A stretch of 64,000 nucleotides of DNA from Devosia lucknowensis (GCF_900177655.1 NZ_FXWK01000001.1:992001-1056000); one strand, 5' to 3'; positions 9,151 through 18,186 are shown, counted from the first letter of the stretch. A program made the numbers and translations. The notes: generated by a model from the sequence alone, not told the origin.

Positions 9151-10194
9151 ATGGCAAGCATCGACATCACGGGCGTACGCAAGGTCTATCCCGGCAACGT
9201 CACCGCCATCCACGCGCTCGATCTCTCCATCGCCGATGGCGAACTCGTTGTCCTCGTCGGCCCCTCGGGCTGCGGCAAGTCCACGCTCCTGCGCATGATC
9301 GCCGGTCTCGAAACCATTTCCGACGGCACGATCGCCATCGGTGGCTCGGTGGTCAACCAGAAGGAGCCGGCCGAGCGCGACATCGCCATGGTCTTCCAGA
9401 ACTACGCGCTCTATCCGCATATGAGCGTGCGCCAGAACCTCGAATACGGCCTCAGGAACCGGGGGACGCCACCCGCCGAGATCGATCGTCGCGTAACCGA
9501 GGCTGCACGCATTCTGGAGATCACGCCCTTTCTCGATCGCAAGCCCCGCCAGCTTTCGGGCGGCCAGCGCCAGCGCGTGGCCATGGGTCGCGCCATCGTC
9601 CGCCAACCCAAGGCCTTCCTGTTCGATGAGCCGCTCTCCAATCTCGATGCCAAGCTGCGCGGACAGATGCGCATCGAAATCCGGCGGCTGCAGCGATCGC
9701 TGAAGACGACCAGCGTGTATGTGACGCATGATCAGCTTGAGGCCATGACCCTGGCCGACCGGCTGGTGGTGATGAATGGTGGCCGCATCGAGCAGGTCGG
9801 CAAACCGATAGAGCTTTACGACCGGCCGGCGTCCCTGTTCGTTGCCGGCTTCATCGGCTCGCCGCCCATGAACCTCATCCCGGTCGAGCGGCTCGCCGCC
9901 ATTGCGGGCACGTCTATGCCACAGCTCTCCGCCGGCACCGACATCGTCGGCATCCGCCCGGATCGCATCCTCTTGGCCGGGGACCAGGGGATCGCTCTCT
10001 CGGGCACGGTCGAGCTCATCGAACCCGTGGGTGGCGAGAGCCATTTCTACGTCCGCGTCGATGGCCTCGCCCAGTCGCTGATCCTGGTCCAGCAAGGCCA
10101 TGCCAGCATCGCCGAAAGCGATCGCATCGCTTTCGTCCTCCCGCATGAGGCGCTGCACGCCTTCGATCGCGAAAGCGGCCTGCGGGTGGAGTAG
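9151..10194 (+). CDS. ugpC: sn-Glycerol-3-phosphate ABC transporter, ATP-binding protein
   Basis: UgpC is the ATPase that powers the UgpAE channel. The 347 residues begin [15 protein letters not shown]. Walker A is GPSGCGKST at about residues 37-45, the signature [14 protein letters not shown] and Walker [17 protein letters not shown] follow, and a C-terminal TOBE-type regulatory domain starts near residue 240. I place the start at 9151, after GGAGAAATAAAAACA; the frame is open far upstream, but that part overlaps ugpE. It ends the operon. Confidence 0.94.
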   Translation: MASIDITGVRKVYPGNVTAIHALDLSIADGELVVLVGPSGCGKSTLLRMIAGLETISDGTIAIGGSVVNQKEPAERDIAMVFQNYALYPHMSVRQNLEYGLRNRGTPPAEIDRRVTEAARILEITPFLDRKPRQLSGGQRQRVAMGRAIVRQPKAFLFDEPLSNLDAKLRGQMRIEIRRLQRSLKTTSVYVTHDQLEAMTLADRLVVMNGGRIEQVGKPIELYDRPASLFVAGFIGSPPMNLIPVERLAAIAGTSMPQLSAGTDIVGIRPDRILLAGDQGIALSGTVELIEPVGGESHFYVRVDGLAQSLILVQQGHASIAESDRIAFVLPHEALHAFDRESGLRVE

Positions 10195-10205
10195 GCGCGG
10201 CTCTT

Positions 10206-10331
10206 CTACTGGAAGACATTGAACGCCCCGGCGACCATGAGCAGCAGGATCACGAAACTCACGATCCTTTGGAAATAGAACCACAGCGAGAGATAAGGCC
10301 CCAGGCCCTCGTGACTGCCAAAGGCAGGCAA
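10206..10331 (-). pseudogene. Possible remnant of a small membrane protein gene
   Basis: In the 295-nt gap between ugpC and the next gene, the minus strand encodes a hydrophobic C terminus ending YFQRIVSFVILLLMVAGAFNVFQ and a TAG stop at 10206-10208. No ATG or GTG with a ribosome site opens this frame: it is closed near 10430, and the only nearby candidate is a TTG near 10331. It is either a decayed 3' end of a membrane protein or chance. The remaining 10332-10489 shows nothing I can name. Confidence 0.25.
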
Positions 10332-10489
10332 AGGCCTGCCATGCGGCCTCGGCCGCCAAACATCGTCATCGCTCGCCCCGCCAACGTCACATGATTGCTT
10401 GGGCGATATCTGGAAATGCGGATATATGTTTCGTCACTGCAGTAAAGCGACGTTGGCGCGTGGTGGTGGCCGCAGATAAATTTCGTTGA

Positions 10490-10843
10490 TTATATCGGGC
10501 GCTTCAGTTTTTCCGGCGCCTTGAATGACCACGCGTCATGCAGGCGGAGCGACAGTTCTTCGTCGCTGATGCGGTCGAGGCGGATCAGCATCGCGTCGTG
10601 GCCGACATAATGATCAGTCTCGAAATAGAGATCGGGCGAAATCTCCATCAGCAGCACCTTCTGGTCGCTCGGGCATTGCAGCACGGCGGTCGTCGCATCG
10701 ATGAGGCGGATGAAGGCGACATCGCCAACTTTAAGCGCCGGCGTGCCGTAGCTCGTCGATCTTTCCACCTCCGCCAGCGCCCGTGTTTCGGCCAGGCGCA
10801 CCAGGCGGTCGAATGCGGAATCCAGTTCGTTTGGAGCGGTCAT
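10490..10843 (-). CDS. MmcQ/YjbR family protein
   Basis: This is a small protein (117 residues) of the YjbR/CyaY-like fold often annotated as MmcQ or DUF419. It begins LDSAFDRLVRLAETRALAEVERSTSYGTPALKVGDVAFIRL and continues VLLMEISPDLYFETDHYVGHDAMLIRLDRI, which is the usual arrangement. The molecular role is unknown; DNA binding has been proposed from the fold. A second, divergent member is encoded at 14153-14482 on the same strand. It stands alone between ugpC and mgtE. Confidence 0.78.
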   Translation of the reverse strand: MTAPNELDSAFDRLVRLAETRALAEVERSTSYGTPALKVGDVAFIRLIDATTAVLQCPSDQKVLLMEISPDLYFETDHYVGHDAMLIRLDRISDEELSLRLHDAWSFKAPEKLKRPI

Positions 10844-10958
10844 CCGGTTTCACCTTCGCGTTGCTAAAAAGCGCGTAACCCACACTGGCGCATGTGCGCC
10901 CGATTGGCTACATGCTTGTCCTGCCCCTGAAACCCCCAGGACACGAAAAGGGCTCCCG

Positions 10959-12374
10959 ATGAGCGACGACTTTGAAAATGCGCCCGGTCCTGAAACCGGG
11001 ATCGAACTCGACATGTTCCGCGATGCGGATGGCCGCATCAGTCCGCTCTGGCTCGAGCGTCTGCGCGCCTTCCTTGAGGGCGGTCGCGCCGAGGATGTGG
11101 CTCTGGTCATGGAGCCCCTCCACAATTCCGACGTCGGCGACGTTCTCGAGCAGCTCGATGCCGCGGAACGCGTCGCGCTGGTCCGGTCCCTGGGGGATCT
11201 TTTCGACTTTTCCGCTCTGACCGAGGTCGACGAAAGCATTCGCCTCGAGATCATGCAGGCCCTGCCCAATGCGGAAATCGCACGCGGCGTGGCCGAGCTC
11301 GACAATGACGATGCCGTCTATCTTCTCGAAGATCTCGAGCAGGAAGATCGCGACGAAATTCTCTCGGCCTTGCCGACCTTCGAGCGGTTGGCGCTCAAGC
11401 GCAGCCTGGATTTCCCCGAGGATTCGGCTGGTCGCCGGATGCAGACCGAGTTCATCGCCATTCCGCCCTTCTGGACGGTAGGGCAGGTGATCGACTACCT
11501 GCGCACCGAGAAGGATCTGCCGGACGAGTTTTACCAGCTCTACGTGGTCGATGCCGCCTACAAGGTCCTCGGCACGCTCCCGCTCGACAAATTCTTGCGC
11601 TCGGCCCGCGCGATAAAGATCGACACGATCATGAACACCAATTTTGTTCTGATCGATGCCGAGCAGGACCAGGAAGAGGCTGCCCGCAGCTTCGAGCGCT
11701 ATGACCTTGTCGAGGTCGGCGTTGTCGATGAAAGCGGTCGCCTGGTCGGCGTCCTCACCATCGACGACATCGTCGATGTGATCCAGGAGGAAGCCGAAGA
11801 AGACATCCGCTTCATGGCCGGCGTGGGCGACGAGGACGTGTCAGACACCACCGTGGATACGGTCAGGAGCCGCGTGCCCTGGCTGGTGATCAACCTTTTT
11901 ACCGCCGTGGCCGTCTCCTTCGTCATCGGTCTCTTCGATGCGACCATCGAGCAGATGGTCGCCCTCGCCGTGCTCATGCCCATTGTGGCTTCCATGGGCG
12001 GCAATGCCGGCGCTCAGACCATGACCGTCACGGTGCGTGCCCTGGCCATGCGCGAGCTGGACGGCGGGCGGCTGCGACGCCTCATTCGTCGCGAAATGGT
12101 CGTGGGGCTCGCCAATGGCGTGATCTTCGCGATTCTGATCGGGATCGTCACAGGGCTACGCTACGGCGATGTCCAGCTCGGTATCGTGATCGGACTAGCC
12201 ATGGTCATCAACATGATCGTCGCGGGCACGTTCGGAATTCTCATCCCGCTGACCCTCGACAAGCTCAAGGCCGATCCCGCCATTGCCTCGGCTGTCTTCG
12301 TCACAACCATAACCGACGTCGTTGGTTTCTTTGCCTTTTTGGGCATTGCCGGGCTCTGGTTCGGTCTTTTTTAG
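10959..12374 (+). CDS. mgtE: Magnesium transporter MgtE
   Basis: MgtE is a Mg2+-gated magnesium channel of the inner membrane. The 471 residues have the standard architecture: an N-terminal MgtE_N superhelical domain (about 35-135), two CBS domains (about 140-265), a linker helix, and five transmembrane helices (about 290-471). The pore signature PIVASMGGNAGAQT is present, followed by VRALAMRELD. The ATG has GGGCTCCC just upstream rather than a classical site. No Mg2+ riboswitch is evident in the 115 nt before it. Confidence 0.93.
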   Translation: MSDDFENAPGPETGIELDMFRDADGRISPLWLERLRAFLEGGRAEDVALVMEPLHNSDVGDVLEQLDAAERVALVRSLGDLFDFSALTEVDESIRLEIMQALPNAEIARGVAELDNDDAVYLLEDLEQEDRDEILSALPTFERLALKRSLDFPEDSAGRRMQTEFIAIPPFWTVGQVIDYLRTEKDLPDEFYQLYVVDAAYKVLGTLPLDKFLRSARAIKIDTIMNTNFVLIDAEQDQEEAARSFERYDLVEVGVVDESGRLVGVLTIDDIVDVIQEEAEEDIRFMAGVGDEDVSDTTVDTVRSRVPWLVINLFTAVAVSFVIGLFDATIEQMVALAVLMPIVASMGGNAGAQTMTVTVRALAMRELDGGRLRRLIRREMVVGLANGVIFAILIGIVTGLRYGDVQLGIVIGLAMVINMIVAGTFGILIPLTLDKLKADPAIASAVFVTTITDVVGFFAFLGIAGLWFGLF

Positions 12375-12527
12375 GCCGGACATGCGGCGTCTTCGTGGCT
12401 GTGGACTGTTGCAGATTGGTCGCTTGCGCCACATCTGTGACACGGCTAACGATTCATTATCGACCGGAACGCCCAACTGATTTGGCGCGTTTATGAGCCG
12501 ATGTGGACGACTGACAAGGAGCGATCT

Positions 12528-12629
12528 ATGCGCAGTCAAACCAAGACCGCCGCCTGGCAAACGATGAGCTGGGCGCTGGTGTGCCTCCTGTCTATGGGGC
12601 TGGTTTTCTCCGTAGTTGCTAGCGTCTAG
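12528..12629 (+). CDS. 33-residue single-span membrane peptide
   Basis: A short open frame starts at ATG 12528 behind AAGGAGCGATCT, a near-ideal ribosome site. It encodes 33 residues: a basic/polar head (MRSQTKTAAWQ) and a hydrophobic helix from about residue 13 to 32. A weak promoter (TTGCGC at 12424, 17-bp spacer, TAACGA at 12447) lies about 80 nt upstream, and a strong terminator follows 38 nt after the stop. The self-contained arrangement argues for a real gene. I do not recognise the family and give no function. Confidence 0.55.
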   Translation: MRSQTKTAAWQTMSWALVCLLSMGLVFSVVASV

Positions 12630-12667
12630 AAAAGACGCTGGAGTTATTCACTCTAGAAGGTTTAAAC

Positions 12668-12704
12668 GAAGGGCGCCCGGCCACTGGGCGCCCTTCAGTT
12701 TTAA
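12668..12704 (+). terminator. Rho-independent terminator after the 33-residue peptide gene
   Basis: An 11-bp perfect stem, GAAGGGCGCCC with GGGCGCCCTTC, closes a 7-nt loop and is followed by AGTTTTAA. A smaller hairpin, GCGTCT-AGAAA-AGACGC (12622-12638), overlaps the peptide's stop codon. Confidence 0.7.
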
Positions 12705-12716
12705 GACGGTGCGCGC

Positions 12717-13394
12717 ATGAAGCTTCTGATCGGTAACCGCAACTACTCCACCTGGTCGCTGCGTCCCTGGCTGGTTTTGCGCCACTTCGAGATACCGTTC
12801 GAGGATGAGGTGCTGCAGCTCTCCGGCCCCGGCTGGCGCGATACGCTCGCGCGCCGCTCGCCCACCGGGAAGGTGCCGGTTCTCCTCGATGGTGATCTTG
12901 CCGTCCCCGAGACACTGGCCATCATCGAATATCTGGCCGATCTTTTTCCTGACAAGGCCATCTGGCCGAAGGATATCAAGGATCGCGCGCGGGCGCGGGC
13001 GGCGGCGTCCGAAATGCATGCCGGCTTCAGCTCTCTGCGCAGCCATGCGCCGATGAACCTGCGCGCCTCTCATCCCGGCAAGGTCGACCTCGACGCCATC
13101 AGCAGGGATCTCCACCGCGTCGAGACTCTCTGGGGCGAACTGCTTGTCCGATCCGGCGGTCCCTACCTGTTCGGTCACTTCACTGCCGCTGACGCCATGT
13201 ACGCGCCGTTGGCGACGCGGTTGCGGACCTACGATTTGCCTGTCTCCGACGTCGCTGCACGCTATGTCGAGGCCATCTACGCCTTGCCCGCCTTCCAGGA
13301 TTGGCTGAACCAGGCGCTTCAGGAGCCCTGGGTGGTGGACGACGACGAGATCGACGTGATCCAGGGACGGGTCGCACCGGGAACGATCGCATGA
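12717..13394 (+). CDS. Glutathione S-transferase family protein
   Basis: This is a cytosolic GST-fold protein of 225 residues. The N-terminal thioredoxin-like domain (about 1-80) shows LLIGNRNYSTWSLRPWLVLRHFEIPFEDE, with a serine in the catalytic position, the cis-proline strand KVPVLLDGDLAVPET and the glutathione-contacting ET. The helical C-terminal domain contains GHFTAADAMYAPLATRLRTY, the conserved N-capping region. This resembles the YfcF/maleylacetoacetate-isomerase-like group, but the substrate cannot be told. It overlaps the next gene by 4 nt (ATGA). Confidence 0.88.
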   Translation: MKLLIGNRNYSTWSLRPWLVLRHFEIPFEDEVLQLSGPGWRDTLARRSPTGKVPVLLDGDLAVPETLAIIEYLADLFPDKAIWPKDIKDRARARAAASEMHAGFSSLRSHAPMNLRASHPGKVDLDAISRDLHRVETLWGELLVRSGGPYLFGHFTAADAMYAPLATRLRTYDLPVSDVAARYVEAIYALPAFQDWLNQALQEPWVVDDDEIDVIQGRVAPGTIA

Positions 13395-13816
13395 TCCACA
13401 TCGTCAAGCTCTGCGTTGGCGTGTCCAGCGTCGAGGAGCTCGAGGGCTACCGGGACGAACGCGCCCATTGGTGGGGGGCGGACTATGGCGAGGATGTCCA
13501 CGTTCACCGCACCCGCATGATGCCCCGGCGCGGCAGCGAGATCGAAGGCATGGCATCCATCTACTGGGTCATGTCGGGCACGATCTGCTGCCGTCAGCCG
13601 ATCCTGCGCCTGGCGCCTTATACCGACGCCGAAGGCAAGGACTACTGCGATATCATCATGGCGCCCGACATCGTGCGCACCGTGCCGTATCCCAAGCGCC
13701 CGTTCCAGGGCTGGCGCTATCTTCGTCCTGAAGATGCGCCGCCAGACATGGAAGCGGGGGGCAGCGACAATTCCGCGGAGATCGCTGCCGAACTGGCGCG
13801 CATGGGGCTCCTCTAG
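13391..13816 (+). CDS. DUF1489 family protein
   Basis: This 141-residue protein of unknown function is common in alphaproteobacteria. It begins MIHIVKLCVGVSSVEELEGYRDER and has the family's RTRMMPRRGSEIEGMASIYWVMSG and IIMAPDIVRTVPYPKRPFQGWRYL stretches. The start ATG overlaps the GST stop codon (ATGA), which excludes the longer open frame beginning at 13301. It forms a two-gene unit with the GST. Confidence 0.85.
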   Translation: MIHIVKLCVGVSSVEELEGYRDERAHWWGADYGEDVHVHRTRMMPRRGSEIEGMASIYWVMSGTICCRQPILRLAPYTDAEGKDYCDIIMAPDIVRTVPYPKRPFQGWRYLRPEDAPPDMEAGGSDNSAEIAAELARMGLL

Positions 13817-13904
13817 CCGCTGGTGCGGCAACAGGTAACGCCGGCCGCACTTTGCCTCTGCTCCATGGTGGTCTACAAGGTCGGCCAGTGAAAGGCCGCC
13901 TCTC

Positions 13905-14156
13905 ATGCAAATCGGTTCCCTCCTCGCCGTCTACTTCGTCGTCTGGTGGCTGACATTCGTTGCCGTGCTGCCCATCGGCAGTCAGAGCTATCACGAGACT
14001 GGTGGCGAGATCGTCTCCGGCTCCGATCCGGGCGCCCCGGTGCGGCCGCGCCTGCTGATGAAGGGGCTTATCGCTACCGTGCTCGCCGCTGGGTTCACGG
14101 CGCTTCTGCTCTGGGGCATCAGCCAGCCGATCCTCCAAGCCTACTGGAACCGCTAG
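13905..14156 (+). CDS. DUF1467 family membrane protein
   Basis: This 83-residue protein has two predicted transmembrane helices (about 5-25 and 52-74). The motif VYFVVWWLTFVAVLPIGSQSY and the following polar linker are diagnostic of DUF1467. In many Hyphomicrobiales it stands between rnj/mce and proS; here it is still near proS, but far from rnj. Its stop codon shares a CTAG palindrome with the stop of the convergent YjbR-like gene. Confidence 0.87.
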   Translation: MQIGSLLAVYFVVWWLTFVAVLPIGSQSYHETGGEIVSGSDPGAPVRPRLLMKGLIATVLAAGFTALLLWGISQPILQAYWNR

Positions 14157-14482
14157 GTCGAACGCTTCCGCGCCGGTCCGATGGCATGAGCATGCGCCAT
14201 TCCCAGCGCGGCCGCGACATCCTCAGTGGTGGCCGGGCCCAGTTGCAGCACCGTCCAGCCTTGCCGCCCCCAGCCATTGTCGATGGCCTGGAATACGTCC
14301 GGCGCCAACATGCACTTGAAGTCCTGCTCTTCCGGCGTGAAGTTGAGATTGGCTGACTTTCCGTCTGCAGCCAACGTGGCGTAGGTGCGCTTTACCTTGA
14401 AGGCCGTGCGATCGAAATGCGGCGCCGACACGGTGCCGGGCAGGGCCATCGCTATTCGCGTGAACTCTTCGGAAGTGACCAT
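14153..14482 (-). CDS. MmcQ/YjbR family protein, second copy
   Basis: This is a 109-residue YjbR-fold protein beginning MVTSEEFTRIAMALPGTVSAPHFDRTAFKVKRTYATLAADGKSANLNFTPEEQDF and continuing WGRQGWTVLQLGPATTEDVAAALGMAH. The frame is open 28 codons further upstream, but that part runs through a terminator hairpin, so I start it at 14482. It differs clearly from the copy at 10490-10843 and belongs to the subgroup that recognises 'HFDR...F.V' at its N terminus. Function unknown. Its 3' end meets DUF1467 with a 4-nt overlap. Confidence 0.82.
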   Translation of the reverse strand: MVTSEEFTRIAMALPGTVSAPHFDRTAFKVKRTYATLAADGKSANLNFTPEEQDFKCMLAPDVFQAIDNGWGRQGWTVLQLGPATTEDVAAALGMAHAHAIGPARKRST

Positions 14483-14494
14483 AGCGGCTTGTTT

Positions 14495-14529
14495 CCAAAA
14501 TAAAAAAGCGGGGCACGAAGGCCCCGCTT
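14495..14529 (-). terminator. Rho-independent terminator or attenuator upstream of the second YjbR gene
   Basis: Read leftward, AAGCGGGGC pairs with GCCCCGCTT around CTTCGT and is followed by TTTTATTTT. It lies just 5' of the YjbR-like gene starting at 14482, so it either ends a leftward small transcript or attenuates that gene. Confidence 0.7.
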
Positions 14530-14537
14530 GAATGAGT

Positions 14538-14637
14538 TTGTTCGACAATACGTTGGTCTTAGGCACGCTATACAGCGGCAGCCAACGCTCCTCCCTTGAC
14601 GTTGTCGACGTCCGGCGGTTTGGGCCGCCTTTGTTTT
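14538..14637 (+). ncRNA. Candidate small RNA with anti-Shine-Dalgarno motif
   Basis: Read rightward, TCGACAA (14542) pairs with TTGTCGA (14602), and inside it CGTTGG (14551) pairs with CCAACG (14582); the inner loop has a further CGCT-ATAC-AGCG hairpin. The segment CTCCTCCC (14588-14595) is left single-stranded between the two stems. A terminator follows: GGCGG-TTTGGG-CCGCC, then TTTGTTTT. The anti-Shine-Dalgarno motif plus terminator recalls alphaproteobacterial small RNAs such as MmgR/suhB. A leftward transcript ending at the 14495-14529 terminator is the alternative. Confidence 0.42.
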
Positions 14638-14778
14638 ATTGGGGCGGACCCTAACAACAGAAAATCGCTCTGCCAAGTAGATTCTGCATGGCTTGCATGC
14701 TTGCATCGAATGGACGGTTGCGATTTGAGTGGGCATCAACGAAACCCACGAGTCGAAGCCGCTTTCTTCGGAGTTTTC

Positions 14779-16128
14779 ATGCGCCTTTCCCGCTATTTCC
14801 TGCCGGTGCTCCGCGACGTCCCCAAGGAAGCCGAGATCGTCTCCCATCGGCTGATGCTGCGCGCCGGCATGATCCGCCAACAAGCCTCGGGCCTCTATTC
14901 CTGGCTGCCCCTCGGCTACAAGGTCCTGATGAAGGTTCAGAAGATCATCGAGGAAGAACAGAACCGCGCGGGCGCCATCCAGCTCCTTATGCCCACCATC
15001 CAGTCCGCCGACCTCTGGCGCGAGTCGGGGCGCTACGACGCCTATGGCAAGGAAATGCTACGGATCGAGGATCGCCACGAGCGCGAATTCCTCTACGGTC
15101 CCACCAACGAGGAGATGATCACCGACATCTTCCGGACCTATGTGAAGTCCTACAAGGACCTGCCGCTCAATCTCTACCATATCCAGTGGAAGTTCCGCGA
15201 CGAGGTGCGGCCGCGCTTTGGCACCATGCGCAGCCGCGAATTCCTGATGAAGGACGCCTATTCCTTCGATCTCGACGAAGCGGCTGCCGTAGCGGCCTTC
15301 CAGCGCATGTTCGTCGCCTATCTGCGCACCTTCCGTCGCATGGGCCTGGTCGGCGTGCCCATGCGTGCCGATACAGGCCCCATCGGTGGCAACCTGTCCT
15401 ATGAATTCCATGTGCTGGCCGAGACCGGCGAGAGCGGGGTCTTCCTCGACAGGAACCTGCTCGACAAGCCGATCCCCGGCGCTGACACCGATTTCCGCGG
15501 TGATCTCGATCCGATCTTCAAGGACTGGACCTCGCTCTTTGCCGCCACCGACGAAATGACCACCGAGGAGGCCTTCCGCGAGGCGGTGCCGGCGGACAAC
15601 CAGCTCAAGGCCCGCGGCATTGAAGTGGGCCACATCTTCTACTTCGGCACGAAATATTCCGAGCCGATGAAGGCCAACGTCACCGGTGCCGACGGCAAGG
15701 ATACCCCCGTGCATATGGGTTCATACGGCATCGGCCCCACGCGCGTCGTGCCCGCCATTATCGAGGCCAGCCACGACGAGAACGGCATCATCTGGCCGGT
15801 CTCTGTCGCGCCCTTCGAGGCCGTGCTGATCAATCTCAAGGCCGGCGATGCGGAGACCGACGCCGCCTGCGAAAAGCTCTATGCCGAGCTCACCGCTTGC
15901 GGCCTCGACATGCTCTATGACGATCGCGACCAGCCGGCGGGCTCCAAGTTCGCCACCGCCGACCTCGTCGGCATTCCCTACCAGCTGATCCTCGGGCCGC
16001 GCGGCCTTAAATCCGGCGAAGTCGAGATCAAGCATCGCAAGACCGGCGAGCGCGAAACGCTGCCGCTTACCGAGGCGGTCGCCCGTCTCAAGGGCCTGAT
16101 CGAACCGCAGCGGATGACCGACATTTGA
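14779..16128 (+). CDS. proS: Proline--tRNA ligase
   Basis: This class II synthetase charges tRNA-Pro. The 449 residues match the short form, without the editing insertion, typical of alphaproteobacteria. It begins [46 protein letters not shown], contains motif 2 ([28 protein letters not shown]) and motif 3 (GSYGIGPTR), and ends in an anticodon-binding domain from about residue 340. I start it at 14779 behind CGGAG; the open frame reaches back to 14596 through the small-RNA terminator region. The next gene overlaps its stop. Confidence 0.96.
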   Translation: MRLSRYFLPVLRDVPKEAEIVSHRLMLRAGMIRQQASGLYSWLPLGYKVLMKVQKIIEEEQNRAGAIQLLMPTIQSADLWRESGRYDAYGKEMLRIEDRHEREFLYGPTNEEMITDIFRTYVKSYKDLPLNLYHIQWKFRDEVRPRFGTMRSREFLMKDAYSFDLDEAAAVAAFQRMFVAYLRTFRRMGLVGVPMRADTGPIGGNLSYEFHVLAETGESGVFLDRNLLDKPIPGADTDFRGDLDPIFKDWTSLFAATDEMTTEEAFREAVPADNQLKARGIEVGHIFYFGTKYSEPMKANVTGADGKDTPVHMGSYGIGPTRVVPAIIEASHDENGIIWPVSVAPFEAVLINLKAGDAETDAACEKLYAELTACGLDMLYDDRDQPAGSKFATADLVGIPYQLILGPRGLKSGEVEIKHRKTGERETLPLTEAVARLKGLIEPQRMTDI

Positions 16129-17498
16129 CCGAGAGCGCCAACGCCGTTTCCGGGGGCAGGGCAACCCGTCCCTTCGCCCGCTTCGAATGGATCATCGCCG
16201 GGCGCTATTTGCGCGCCCGCCGCAAGGAAGCGTTCATTTCCGTCATCGCCAGCCTCACCATGGTCGGCGTGGCCATCGGCGTTGCGACTCTCATCGTCGT
16301 AATGTCGGTGATGAACGGGTTCCGAGGCGAGCTGCTCGACAAGATCCTGGGCCTCAATGGGCATTTCACCGCCCATCCGATCGAATCGCAGTTCACGGAC
16401 TACAAGGAAACAGTGGCCGCGCTCCAACAGATCGATGGCGTTAGCTTCGCCGTCTACTTCGTCGAAGGCCAGGTCCTGGCCTCCGGCCGCGGCGCCTCGA
16501 CGGGCGTGTCCGTGCGCGGCATGGATGAGGAAAACCTGAAAAAGCTCAGCCTGCTCTACAACGGAGCGGAGCAGGGCGGTTTCGATCAGTGGGATGACAG
16601 CAAGGGCGTCGCCATCGGTTATCGGCTGGCGCAGCAACTCGGCTTGAGCCTGGGCGACCAGGTCCAGATCATCAATCCCGATGGGGCCATGACGCCGTTC
16701 GGCTCCACGCCCCAAATCCGCTCTTACCCGGTCAACGTCATCTACAATCTGGGCATGGTCGAGTTCGACAGCTTCTTCATGTACATGCCGCTCGAGCCTG
16801 CCCAGGATTATTTCCGCTTGGTCGACGAGGTCCTCAAGCCCGGCATGGGGCCGCTCGATCCGCTCGCCAGCGACGAAGAGATCGATGCTGCCTACGAGCG
16901 TATTCCGCGCGTCAGCGCTGCCGAGATCTTCATCGACGACCCCGATCAGGTGAACCTGATGCGTCAGCGCATCCAGTCCACGCCCGGCATCCGCCCGATG
17001 GTCCTCACCGACTGGCAGCAGCGCAACGAAACCTTCTTCTCGGCCCTCCAGGTCGAGCGCGTCGTGATGTTCACCATCCTGTCCATGATCATCCTGGTCG
17101 CTGCCTTCAACATTATCGCCAGCCTCATCATGCTGGTGAAGGACAAGAGCGCCGACATCGCCGTCTTACGCACCATGGGTGCGACGCGCGGCTCCATCAT
17201 GCGGATCTTCTCCATTACCGGCACCACCATCGGTGTCATCGGCACCCTGGCCGGCACCGTCATCGGCCTCATAGTTGCGGCCAACGCCGAAACCCTGCGA
17301 GCCTCGATTTCCAATCTCTTGGGCGTGACCCTGTTTCCGCCCGAAGTCTTTTTCCTCTCCTCGCTGCCCAGTCGCACCGATCCGGTGGAAGTGACCGTCG
17401 TGGTGTGCATGGCGCTCGGCCTCAGCTTCCTTGCCACGATCTATCCCGCATGGCGCGCGGCCCAGTACGACCCGGTGGAGGCACTGCGCTATGAGTAA
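16125..17498 (+). CDS. lolE: Lipoprotein-releasing ABC transporter permease (LolC/LolE type)
   Basis: This inner-membrane permease extracts outer-membrane lipoproteins and hands them to LolA. The 457 residues show the family layout: one N-terminal helix after [38 protein letters not shown], a large periplasmic domain, then three helices near the C terminus. A single LolC/E-like gene next to lolD is normal in alphaproteobacteria, where the permease may act as a homodimer. The TTG start overlaps the proS stop (TTGA); no other start fits. The 3' end overlaps lolD by 8 nt. Confidence 0.92.
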   Translation: MTESANAVSGGRATRPFARFEWIIAGRYLRARRKEAFISVIASLTMVGVAIGVATLIVVMSVMNGFRGELLDKILGLNGHFTAHPIESQFTDYKETVAALQQIDGVSFAVYFVEGQVLASGRGASTGVSVRGMDEENLKKLSLLYNGAEQGGFDQWDDSKGVAIGYRLAQQLGLSLGDQVQIINPDGAMTPFGSTPQIRSYPVNVIYNLGMVEFDSFFMYMPLEPAQDYFRLVDEVLKPGMGPLDPLASDEEIDAAYERIPRVSAAEIFIDDPDQVNLMRQRIQSTPGIRPMVLTDWQQRNETFFSALQVERVVMFTILSMIILVAAFNIIASLIMLVKDKSADIAVLRTMGATRGSIMRIFSITGTTIGVIGTLAGTVIGLIVAANAETLRASISNLLGVTLFPPEVFFLSSLPSRTDPVEVTVVVCMALGLSFLATIYPAWRAAQYDPVEALRYE

Positions 17499-18177
17499 GC
17501 CCCACCTCAAGCTGACCGACGTGCATCGCCACTACGGCGAAGGCGACCGGCTCGTGCGTGTTCTGGAAGCCGCCAATCTGACCGTCGAGAGCGGCGAGCT
17601 GGTTGCCCTCGTGGCGCCATCCGGTGCCGGGAAGTCGACGCTGCTGCACCTCTGCGGTCTCCTCGAGTCGCCGCAGAGCGGCGAGATCGAGATCGTCGGT
17701 CAGCAGACCAGCAAGCTCAACGATCGCGCCCGCACCCAGCTGCGTCGCTCGACGGTCGGCTATGTGTACCAGTTCCATCACCTGCTGCCCGAATTCACCG
17801 CGCTTGAAAACGTGGTCATGCCGCAGCTGATAGCGGGCAAGGACCAAAAGGCCGCCGAAGGGCGCGCCATGGAACTGCTCGATCTCCTGGGTGTCGCGCC
17901 CCGTGCCAGCCATCGCCCGGCAGAACTGTCCGGCGGCGAACAGCAGCGCATCGCCATCGCCCGGGCGGCCGCCAATCACCCGCGCGTTATTCTCGCCGAC
18001 GAGCCCACCGGCAATCTCGATCCCGACACCAGCGACCTCGTCTTCGAGGCCCTCAAGTCTCTCATCAAGAACGAGGGCGCCGCAGCGCTGATCGCCACGC
18101 ACAATCACGATCTGGCCCGCCGCGCCGATCGCATCGTCACCCTGAAGGGTGGCCTTGTGGTGCCGCATACGCTCTAG
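17491..18177 (+). CDS. lolD: Lipoprotein-releasing ABC transporter, ATP-binding protein
   Basis: LolD is the ATPase of the Lol exporter. The 228 residues carry Walker [10 protein letters not shown] (about 42-50), the Q-loop region [16 protein letters not shown] typical of LolD/MacB, the signature [14 protein letters not shown] and Walker [13 protein letters not shown]. The ATG at 17491 lies inside the end of the permease gene (ATGAGTAAG), so the two are translationally coupled. A long hairpin follows the stop. Confidence 0.95.
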   Translation: MSKPHLKLTDVHRHYGEGDRLVRVLEAANLTVESGELVALVAPSGAGKSTLLHLCGLLESPQSGEIEIVGQQTSKLNDRARTQLRRSTVGYVYQFHHLLPEFTALENVVMPQLIAGKDQKAAEGRAMELLDLLGVAPRASHRPAELSGGEQQRIAIARAAANHPRVILADEPTGNLDPDTSDLVFEALKSLIKNEGAAALIATHNHDLARRADRIVTLKGGLVVPHTL

Positions 18178-18186
18178 CCCAGTTTC

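Noticed and set aside
10844..10958. Mg2+ riboswitch before mgtE
   Set aside because: The 115-nt gap has no conserved M-box or ykoK-like elements that I can see.
14596..14778. Longer N terminus for proS
   Set aside because: The extension crosses the small-RNA terminator and does not match ProS; ATG 14779 has CGGAG and the family N terminus.
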